Assembly (NCBI GenBank): GCA_944412495.1
Contig: CALYBL010000014.1
Location: 28,541 to 92,540 of the forward strand
Length of the DNA stretch: 64,000 nt
Origin: an uncultured Clostridia bacterium
GTDB taxonomy: Bacteria > Bacillota > Clostridia > Oscillospirales > Acutalibacteraceae
Reading direction: 5' to 3'
Both the position numbers and the translations under genes were made by a program. The notes below the pieces were generated by a model. The model made no database searches and had not been told where the DNA came from. It saw nothing but the letters and a program-made list of their open reading frames with translations. This document shows, one piece after another, positions 17,043 to 24,162 of this stretch; the stretch's first letter is position 1; the number at the start of each line of letters is the position of its first letter.

Positions 17043-18581
17043 ATGAGCTTACTTGAAATAACTAATCTCAGCTATTCCTACGGTGATAATATGATATATA
17101 AAAACGCGGGTCTTTCGCTTTATAAGGGCGACCACATGGGAATTGTCGGGCACAACGGCGTTGGGAAGAGCACGCTTATAAAGCTGTGCAGCGGCGAGCT
17201 TCTGCCTGACTCCGGCAGCGTGGTGTGGGACAAAAGGGTGTCGGTGGGACACTTGGACCAGTACGCCAAAATAGACAAGGACTCCACGGTTTTAGAGTTT
17301 ATGAAATCCGCCTTTGATGAGCTGTATGAAACAGAAAGAAAGCTGGCGGCGCTTTATGCGGACGAGGATAATCTTGAGGAAAACTGGGCGCTGATAACGC
17401 AGTACCAAAACAGGCTGGACGCTGCGAATTTTTATCAGGCGGACACGGCGGTTGACAAGATAGCCAACGGCCTCGGCCTGACGGCGATAGGGCTCGGCTC
17501 GAAAATATCCGAGATAAGCGGCGGCCAGCGCGCTAAGGTGATACTGGCGAAGCTGCTGCTCAAAGACCCTGACGTTCTGCTGCTGGACGAGCCGACTAAC
17601 TTCCTTGATGTCCAGCACATCGACTGGCTGGCGCAGTATCTGTCTGAAAGCAAGCGCGCATTTATGGTGGTGTCGCACGACTACGCGTTTTTGGAGCGCA
17701 TATCGAACTGCATATGCGATGTGGACAACGGCGAGATGCGCAAATACGCCGGCAGCTTCTCCGATTATACAAAGCAGCGGGAGCAGGCAAGAGAGGACTA
17801 CCGCCGCAGGTACGAAACGCAGCAGAAAGAGATAAAGAAAACCGAGGAGTATATCCGCAGAAACATAGCCGGCGTCAACAGCAAGAACGCAAAGGGGCGG
17901 CGCAAGCAGCTTGAGCGGCTTGAGCGTCTGGCTCCGCCGAGCCAAAGCATGGCGGCGCCGGTATTCGGCTTTAAGGCGCTGAGCGGCGGCGAAAAGATAC
18001 ACATACAGGCCGAGAATTTGGCCGTGGGCTATTACTATAAGCTGTTTTCGGGGCTGAATCTTACGATATGCAGCGGGCAGAAGCTTGTTATAACCGGCTT
18101 TAACGGCATAGGCAAAACCACGCTTATCAAAACGCTGCTCGGCCAGCTTAAGCCGATGGGCGGCAAAAGCCGCCTGTCCGATAAAATCAAGGTGGGCTAC
18201 TATGAGCAGTGGCTTAAGTGGGACGACCCTGACATTACTCCGCTCGAGGCCGTAGCCGACGCCTTCCCGGCCATGTCCCAAAAGGAGATACGCGGCTGCC
18301 TTTCGAGATGCGCCATATCAAGCGAGCATGCAGGTCAGGCGGTAGGCACGCTGAGCGGCGGAGAGCAGGCCAAGGTCAAGCTGTGCCTGCTGACCCTGTC
18401 TCCGTGCCATATGCTCGTCATGGACGAGCCTACCAACCACCTCGACGAAAAGGCCAGGCAGTCGCTTAAGGAGGCACTCAAAGGCTTTGAGGGCAGCCTG
18501 CTTTTGGTGTCGCACGAAAAATCGTTTTATGAGGACTTTGCCGACGGCGTTGTGGATATTACAAAATGCCTGCAAAAATAA
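17043..18581 (+). CDS. ABC-F family ATPase, likely ribosome-protection type
   Basis: 512 residues with two ABC domains and no membrane segments. The first half has Walker A GHNGVGKST (36-44), signature ISGGQRAK and Walker B LLLDEPTNFLD. The second half has GFNGIGKTT, LSGGEQAK and LVMDEPTNHLD. Between them is a charged linker of about 55 residues (KEIKKTEEYIRRN to LERLERL), the P-site tRNA interaction motif of ABC-F proteins. The start is 17043; an earlier ATG at 17004 lies inside a terminator stem. The promoter, leader peptide and two terminators upstream point to antibiotic-inducible expression, favouring ribosome protection over a housekeeping role. Subfamily and drug are not assignable by eye. 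Confidence 0.85.
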   Translation: MSLLEITNLSYSYGDNMIYKNAGLSLYKGDHMGIVGHNGVGKSTLIKLCSGELLPDSGSVVWDKRVSVGHLDQYAKIDKDSTVLEFMKSAFDELYETERKLAALYADEDNLEENWALITQYQNRLDAANFYQADTAVDKIANGLGLTAIGLGSKISEISGGQRAKVILAKLLLKDPDVLLLDEPTNFLDVQHIDWLAQYLSESKRAFMVVSHDYAFLERISNCICDVDNGEMRKYAGSFSDYTKQREQAREDYRRRYETQQKEIKKTEEYIRRNIAGVNSKNAKGRRKQLERLERLAPPSQSMAAPVFGFKALSGGEKIHIQAENLAVGYYYKLFSGLNLTICSGQKLVITGFNGIGKTTLIKTLLGQLKPMGGKSRLSDKIKVGYYEQWLKWDDPDITPLEAVADAFPAMSQKEIRGCLSRCAISSEHAGQAVGTLSGGEQAKVKLCLLTLSPCHMLVMDEPTNHLDEKARQSLKEALKGFEGSLLLVSHEKSFYEDFADGVVDITKCLQK

Positions 18582-18693
18582 CCGCCGGCAAAGCTCGGAT
18601 TTGCCCCCGGCTTTGAGCGCCGAACAGGGGGCTGCCTGTGCTGCGGTGCACGGCGTAATAAATAAAGACAATGATAAGCATGTCGGAGGGAAA

Positions 18694-19455
18694 ATGGATA
18701 ATTGGTTTACAACAGAGCGTATAGACGAGGACACTTACATAATAAGTGAATACCGGCATTGGGAGGAAACATACTGCTATCTTCTTGTCGGTGCGCGGCG
18801 CAGCCTGCTTATCGATACCGGCCTCGGCATCTGCGACATATCGGCCGCGGTGGCCGGGCTGACTGACGGGCCGGTGACGGCCGTCGCTACGCATATCCAC
18901 TGGGACCATATCGGCGGGCATAAATATTATCCTGATTTCTACGCTCACTATGCCGAGCTTAATTGGCTTAACGGCGGCTTCCCGCAGCCCGTTGAAGTCA
19001 TACGCGGATATGTAACCGAGGAATGCGACCTGCCGGCAGGCTTTGACATTGATGCCTATGAGCTTTTTCAGGGGCGTCCGTCGGCAGTGCTGTGCGGCGG
19101 TGAGAGCATCGATTTAGGCGGCCGGCAGGTCGAGGTGCTGCATACGCCGGGGCACTCTCCTGGGCATATGTGCTTCTGGGAGGAAGGGAGACGCCGCCTT
19201 TATACCGGAGATTTGGTTTACAGGGGTCAGCTGACAGCGTGGTTTCCGTCTACAGACCCCAAGGCATATCTGCGCTCGCTTGAGAAAATAGCGCGCCTCC
19301 CGGCAAAGGAGGTGTTTCCCGCTCACCATTCGCTTGATATTGAGCCCCAAATGCTTCTTTTAGTACGTGATGCTTTTCGCGCTCTTGAATTTGACGGAAG
19401 GCTCTGCCACGGCAGCGGAACATTTGATTTTGGTGATTTTTCTGTGCGGCTTTAG
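18694..19455 (+). CDS. Metallo-beta-lactamase-fold hydrolase
   Basis: 253 residues: the metal-binding motif HIHWDHIGG, HTPGHSPGHM, an aspartate in TGDLVY and a terminal histidine in AHHSLD, which together make the di-zinc site of glyoxalase II-like MBL enzymes. No signal peptide. It has ATG 18694 with GGAGG four bases upstream; the longer frame beginning inside the ABC-F gene is rejected. It lies 112 bases after the ABC-F gene and may be co-transcribed. The substrate is unknown. Confidence 0.85.
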   Translation: MDNWFTTERIDEDTYIISEYRHWEETYCYLLVGARRSLLIDTGLGICDISAAVAGLTDGPVTAVATHIHWDHIGGHKYYPDFYAHYAELNWLNGGFPQPVEVIRGYVTEECDLPAGFDIDAYELFQGRPSAVLCGGESIDLGGRQVEVLHTPGHSPGHMCFWEEGRRRLYTGDLVYRGQLTAWFPSTDPKAYLRSLEKIARLPAKEVFPAHHSLDIEPQMLLLVRDAFRALEFDGRLCHGSGTFDFGDFSVRL

Positions 19456-19594
19456 CGTAAGCCTATAAGGATCCGGCTCACGGCTTTATAGCGATGGGAA
19501 ACGTTTTCAGCCGGCAAATTACCCGCTTGGCCCGCAGCAGACGGCCTGTATGCTTATGCTATGATTATTTTAAAGCCCGGCCTGCATAATGAAA

Positions 19595-19624
19595 CACACA
19601 CCGGCTGAATTCAGCCGGTGTGTG
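19595..19624. terminator. Perfect 30-base palindrome between convergent genes
   Basis: CACACACCGGCTGAA and its exact complement form a 15-base stem with no loop bases. It lies between the MBL gene (+) and the GH4 gene (-), with only short U-runs on either side, so it is a likely shared terminator. Confidence 0.65.
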
Positions 19625-19661
19625 CTGGTTAAATAAGTCATATTAAATTATACGACTGATT

Positions 19662-20966
19662 TTAATTATACTTGGGCAGCCAGTCGCCGTGGGCCTCTAT
19701 AAGGTCGTCGCACATGCTTATAATCTCGTCGGTGGAAAGCTCCGCTGCCGCATGCGGATCCATCATGGCTGCCATATAAATATATTCCTTTTTGCGCTCA
19801 GCGGCGGCCATTATGGTGAGATTCTGCACATTTATGCTTACGCGGTTTATGGCCGCGCACTGCTCCGGCAGGTCTCCGACATAGCAGGGATTTATTCCAT
19901 TGCGGTCGACAAGGCAGGGCACCTCAACGCAGCTGTCATACGGCAGATTGGGTATAAGATTTTTGTTAAGCACATTGCCGTGTATCCTGAAGGGCTCGTC
20001 GGTCTCGCATGCCTTCATTATGTAGGAGCCGTACTCGTATGTCTTGGTATGAGTCAGATGCGGATCCTTGAGCAAATCCTCGCGCATTTTTACCCAGCCG
20101 TCTATCTGTGCATGGCAGCGGCGGATATACTCATCTATCGGAATGTTGTATTTCTCTATAAACTCCGGATACTGGCGCTTGATGTACCACGGATTATACT
20201 CGGCATTATGCTCCGACGACTCGGTAAGATAATAGCCGAACTTGCCGAGCAGGTCGCGGCGCACAAGGTCGTGCTTCATATCGTACTTATCGGTCATTTT
20301 TGAGCGGCGCTTTGCCTCGGGATAAAGGTCGTTGCCCTCAAGGTCGGTAATTTTAAGCAGCCACGCCTGATGATTTATGCCAGCCACCTCGTATCTGCAT
20401 TTGCCGATATATTCATTCATATCTATCGGACGGAGCAGCTGGTTGGCTACCACCTGGACGCTGTGGCAAAGACCTACTGTGCGTACCTTGGTGTGGCGGA
20501 GCATGTAGCCGGTGAGCATCGACATAGGGTTGCTGTAATTGAGGAACAGCGCATTTGGGCACAGCTCTTCTATATCGTTTGCAAAGTCCTGAAGCACAGG
20601 GATGGTCCTCAGTGCGCGGAATATGCCGCCTATGCCCATGGAGTCGGCTATCGTCTGCTTAAGGCCGTACTTTTTAGGAACCTCAAAGTCAGTGAGCGTG
20701 CATTCAAGCCCGCCGACCTGTATGGCGTTCACAACATAGTCGGCGTCCTTAAGCGCTTCGCGGCGGTTGAGCGATGCCCTTATCGTTGCCTTGCCGTTGT
20801 GAGTTTTGTTTATGGTTTTAAGTATTCTTTCGGAATCCTCCAGCCTTTGAGGGTCAATATCATGCAGAAACACCTCAAACTCGCCGAACTCCGGCGTAAG
20901 GATGCAGTCGCCTATAATATTTTTTGCAAAAATAGTGCTGCCCGCACCCATAAATGCTATTTTCAT
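19662..20966 (-). CDS. Glycoside hydrolase family 4 (alpha-galactosidase MelA-like)
   Basis: 434 residues. The N-terminal Rossmann motif for NAD is GAGSTIFAKNIIGD, followed by the GH4 patterns DYVVNAIQVGG, FLNYSNPMSM and GLCHSVQ (metal-ligand cysteine and histidine), and AGINHQAW. GH4 enzymes use NAD and Mn2+ in a redox-assisted hydrolysis of glycosides. The overall pattern fits the MelA branch rather than 6-phospho-glucosidases, but substrate specificity is inference. The start at 20966 is preceded by AAGGAG; an extension upstream has no ribosome site. No transporter or regulator is next to it. It is cytosolic, so a separate uptake system must supply substrate. Confidence 0.85.
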   Translation of the reverse strand: MKIAFMGAGSTIFAKNIIGDCILTPEFGEFEVFLHDIDPQRLEDSERILKTINKTHNGKATIRASLNRREALKDADYVVNAIQVGGLECTLTDFEVPKKYGLKQTIADSMGIGGIFRALRTIPVLQDFANDIEELCPNALFLNYSNPMSMLTGYMLRHTKVRTVGLCHSVQVVANQLLRPIDMNEYIGKCRYEVAGINHQAWLLKITDLEGNDLYPEAKRRSKMTDKYDMKHDLVRRDLLGKFGYYLTESSEHNAEYNPWYIKRQYPEFIEKYNIPIDEYIRRCHAQIDGWVKMREDLLKDPHLTHTKTYEYGSYIMKACETDEPFRIHGNVLNKNLIPNLPYDSCVEVPCLVDRNGINPCYVGDLPEQCAAINRVSINVQNLTIMAAAERKKEYIYMAAMMDPHAAAELSTDEIISMCDDLIEAHGDWLPKYN

Positions 20967-20997
20967 GTCATTTTCTCCTTTCGAAAAAATCACAAGT

Positions 20998-21026
20998 ATT
21001 ATAGCACCGGGAAATACATTATACAA
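20998..21026 (-). promoter_or_regulatory. Promoter of the GH4 gene
   Basis: On the minus strand TTGTAT and TATAAT are spaced by 17 bases and end 31 bases upstream of the start codon. Confidence 0.6.
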
Positions 21027-21086
21027 CAACTTTTTCTTGTTTTGGGCGAATACGAACAATCTTTCTAAAATTTCCCGCCGGCATAT

Positions 21087-21120
21087 GTAAAAAGCCTCTC
21101 GCAGCAAAGCCGCGAGAGGC
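21087..21120 (-). terminator. Rho-independent terminator for the rsmE transcript
   Basis: On the minus strand a nine-base perfect stem (GCCTCTCGC with GCGAGAGGC) is followed by TTTTTAC. It lies about 275 bases after the rsmE stop. Confidence 0.8.
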
Positions 21121-21272
21121 CGTAAAGTATGCATTTTGCCGCAGAGCACACAGACGTCGCCGGACTTATAAGCAGTCCGCCGGCCGCCGATTACCGGCAG
21201 ACAGTCGTCTTTACAAACATATGAAAACGCCATTTCTGCACCTGCGCGGCGGGCTACAATGCCTCTGCAAAA

Positions 21273-21452
21273 TCTGTGACAGCCTGAGTCAAAGCCGCCG
21301 GACCAACACATGGCCGTCAGACAGACGATTGCCGGAAGTAAGCGGCAACAGCCCAAATCGGAGAAAAAGGAACAAGGCAGCCGTGCTGAGGCAGATCAGT
21401 TCATGTTGCCGGTAATATACATTATCACCGAAAGTGCCGCAGCCGGCGCCGT
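21273..21452. repeat. Duplicated segment, copy A: rsmE 3' end plus downstream DNA
   Basis: This segment spans the last codons of rsmE and about 120 bases beyond the stop. It aligns along its whole length with 23897-24078, which lies on the far side of the NERD gene. Shared runs include TCTGTGACAG, AAAGCCGCC, CAAATC and CCGTGCTG. Confidence 0.75.
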
Positions 21453-22133
21453 TTCGGTGCGCAGTATGCGCCGCCCGAGAGTGGCGGTAAAAAAGCCGGC
21501 GGTGTGTGCTTTCTCCGCCTCCGCCGGACTGAAGCCGCCCTCCGGCCCTATGAATATGTTTATAATGCCGGCGCCGGCCGTCTCAAGCATTGAGAGCGGG
21601 CTTCCGCCGCATTCGTAAAAGAGGATATTTTCAACGCCCTGAGTATCCCCGCCGGCAGCCTGAGCCACCGCTGCATCAAATGAAAGCGCCTCTTTTACCT
21701 CCGGCACTATGCCCCTGCCCGACTGCCCTGCCGCCTCGCGCGCTATTTTGTTCCAGCGCTCAAGCTTTTTTGCAAGCGATTTTTTGTCGGGGCGCGATAT
21801 TGCCCGTGATGATATCACCGGCGTTATGCTGTGTACGCCAAGCTCTACCGTCCTTCTCACAATGCCGTCGAATTTATCGCCCTTGGGAAGGCACTGGTAT
21901 AAATTGACCTCTGTGTTCGGCTCGCTGAGCGACAGCTTCCGCTCAAGCACCCGCAGCCTGAGATAATCTTTACCGGCCTCGTATATTTCGCATTCGGCAT
22001 CCGCGCCGCGCCCGTCGCATATTGTTAACCGGTCGCCTGCCGACATACGCAGCGATTTTAATATGTGCAGCGCATCTGAGCCGGATATCTCCATGTCGTC
22101 TTTGATGCCGCTCTCAATAAAAAATTTTGGCAT
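21396..22133 (-). CDS. rsmE: 16S rRNA (uracil-1498-N3) methyltransferase RsmE
   Basis: 245 residues with an N-terminal PUA-like domain (HILKSLRMSAGDRLTICDG) and a SPOUT (knotted) methyltransferase domain with PEVKEA, FIGPEGGFSPAEAEKA and LGRRILRTETAPAAALSVI. These are all RsmE signatures. It methylates U1498 in the decoding centre. It lies 23 bases downstream of the NERD gene on the same strand and may be transcribed with it. Its 3' end belongs to a duplicated segment (see copy B near 24 kb). Confidence 0.93.
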   Translation of the reverse strand: MPKFFIESGIKDDMEISGSDALHILKSLRMSAGDRLTICDGRGADAECEIYEAGKDYLRLRVLERKLSLSEPNTEVNLYQCLPKGDKFDGIVRRTVELGVHSITPVISSRAISRPDKKSLAKKLERWNKIAREAAGQSGRGIVPEVKEALSFDAAVAQAAGGDTQGVENILFYECGGSPLSMLETAGAGIINIFIGPEGGFSPAEAEKAHTAGFFTATLGRRILRTETAPAAALSVIMYITGNMN

Positions 22134-22156
22134 GTGCCCCTCCCGTGCTTAAATAA

Positions 22157-23512
22157 TTAGTATTTTGAATACAATTCCAGTTCAAGATTGTCTTTAATAA
22201 CAGTTGTATTATCATCCAGCTTAAACAGCTCAAGTTTCGTGATTTTAATATATTCCAGCTCTTCAAGAGATACTCCGTGAAACTGTATCGTGGCCAAATC
22301 ACCATAGGAGCGAATTCCCTTTCCCAGCCTATTTGCCGACCGATAGTATCTCAGATGCTCGCCGAATACATCATATTCAAAAACTTTCCCCGAGCCCGTC
22401 ATAACAATATACTTCGAATCTTCAGTAAGAGCCATTCCGTAAACATCGTTTGACATAGAAAGTCTGGCAGTAAAAGAGACCGCATTGTCAGATAATGGCA
22501 CAAGAGAAACATTGGAAACAGTAACATATGAATTTAGGGCATCAATATATTCATCCCCTATTTCATCAACATGCAGAAAGTTTTGTTTAAATTCTGACAG
22601 TTCTTCATTGTTTTTCTGTATTGCCAAATCATATCCTTCTTGGAAGCCAAGAATAACAATGATAGAAACAGCAACGCAAGCAATAGCTATAATAATATTG
22701 GCAAAAATGCCTTTTCTTTTTTGCCCTTTTAATCTATCGTTAGCACGATTCCATTTTTCCTTTTCTTGTTCAAGCTCAATTTTTTGCCGTTTTTTTAATT
22801 TTTCGTTAGCATAAATCAAATTGGCTTTTTCTTCTTCAAGCTCTTTTTTCTTTTTTGCCAGCTCTGAAATTGTCGGCTGCACCCAAGTAAGAAAATCGGC
22901 CTCGGTTTTATTAATCACTACAGCTTCCCGCATACGGGAATAAAGGGTCATTTGATTAAATATCTTATCGATTTCTTCCATAGAAAGCACCGGATTGCTT
23001 TTTTGAAATCTTCCGGCAAGCGTGCTTCCAACATTTCTTAACAAGCAGATATCTATTTCCGAATTTGAATTATGTACTCTTATATCACATTCACTGCTCG
23101 TAAAAACTATGCAGGAACGGATAGGAGTGTTTGGAAAGAGCTTTTTTAAGGCACGTATATGATAGCCATTTTGTTCAATAGGATTTTTAAATGTATTGTT
23201 TTTGGCAGTTCTAAAATATTGAGTCCAAACCGCATCTGTATCTTTGCCATAAATTATTCCTTTATAATGCTTTATTTCAAAAACATATAATCCCGTTTCG
23301 TGAATCAGCAACAAGTCAATTTCTGTCGTGTGGGCCGAACTGACAGGAATGCGCAGATTCATCAGAATTTTGCAAAACCCGGAAATCTCCTTATATAATT
23401 CACAAAACAGCAGGTATTCCCCGTAATAACCCTTGCCGCGCTCGTCCCAGACTCGCTTTTGCTCATCTATATCTACGCTCGTTAATTGTTTATAGACTTC
23501 TTTAAGCTCCAT
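22157..23512 (-). CDS. NERD-domain membrane protein
   Basis: 451 residues. The N-terminal NERD domain (about 25-145) has the restriction-endonuclease-like core: GEYLLFCEL, TEIDLLLIHETGLYVFEIKHYKG with the D and ExK residues. A lysine/glutamate coiled coil spans about 215-272, a single membrane segment about 275-297 (IIIAIACVAVSIIVILGF), and an unrecognised C-terminal domain of 150 residues would be outside the cell. Known NERD proteins are often linked to DNA processing or defence. Codon use is much more A/T-rich than in the neighbours, suggesting acquisition by transfer. It is flanked by a duplicated rsmE end. Confidence 0.8.
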   Translation of the reverse strand: MELKEVYKQLTSVDIDEQKRVWDERGKGYYGEYLLFCELYKEISGFCKILMNLRIPVSSAHTTEIDLLLIHETGLYVFEIKHYKGIIYGKDTDAVWTQYFRTAKNNTFKNPIEQNGYHIRALKKLFPNTPIRSCIVFTSSECDIRVHNSNSEIDICLLRNVGSTLAGRFQKSNPVLSMEEIDKIFNQMTLYSRMREAVVINKTEADFLTWVQPTISELAKKKKELEEEKANLIYANEKLKKRQKIELEQEKEKWNRANDRLKGQKRKGIFANIIIAIACVAVSIIVILGFQEGYDLAIQKNNEELSEFKQNFLHVDEIGDEYIDALNSYVTVSNVSLVPLSDNAVSFTARLSMSNDVYGMALTEDSKYIVMTGSGKVFEYDVFGEHLRYYRSANRLGKGIRSYGDLATIQFHGVSLEELEYIKITKLELFKLDDNTTVIKDNLELELYSKY

Positions 23513-23683
23513 ATATTCACCCCCGCTGATAATTATAATATTTTACCGCAGAATATAAGCCTTGCCGCAACGCCTCCGGCCTGCGCAGTGTCATACATCC
23601 TTTCGGTTAAAAACGGGGGCAGCGCCGAAGGCTCATATATAAAATCAGCCGCACTGACGCGGCCTAAAGCATTCTGATAAAAA

Positions 23684-23715
23684 CGTCCGCCGCGGCATGC
23701 CGCGGCTGCCGGACG
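23684..23715. other. GC-rich palindromic hairpin
   Basis: An 18-base perfect palindrome (GCCGCGGCATGCCGCGGC, 23689-23706) is flanked by CGTCCG and CGGACG, giving a longer imperfect hairpin. It sits in the gene-free DNA between the NERD gene and the rsmE remnant. No U-tract. Confidence 0.5.
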
Positions 23716-23896
23716 GTGATGACATGCTGCAAAGTCCGCCGCTGCCTATCGGTACAATACCCGATTGAGCCGCCGGGGCCAAATCGGAAACAGAGCCTAA
23801 AAGCATTTGTCCCATTTGGCATAGCCCGCCACGCGTGCGCAGGCATGCAGGCTTTCGTATGCCCGCGATGAATCTGTACGGCATGCTTCCGCCAAG

Positions 23897-24078
23897 TCTG
23901 TGACAGTCTGAGCTTAAAGCCGCCAGACCTAAATCAGACCGTCAGACACAGCCGATTACCGGCATAAAACGGCTCTCAGTCCAAATCAGAGAAAAATGGA
24001 CAAAGCAGGCCGTGCTGCGGCACATCAGCTCATGCTGCCTTCAATATACAATATTGCAAAAAGCGCCGCGGCCGGACT
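23897..24078 (-). pseudogene. Duplicated segment, copy B: remnant of an rsmE 3' end
   Basis: Read on the minus strand, this DNA encodes AAALFAILYIEGSMS followed by a stop, against AAALSVIMYITGNMN at the end of the intact rsmE. The similarity continues into the downstream non-coding DNA. The rest of rsmE is missing upstream of it. I interpret it as the leftover tail of an older rsmE copy, separated from the present rsmE by the NERD gene. Confidence 0.7.
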
Positions 24079-24162
24079 AAACGGGCGCAATCACACCGCG
24101 AGGAGTATTTGTGCAAAACCGTGCCAGGCACCGCCATACCAGCCGGCTGCCCGGGCCGGTGC

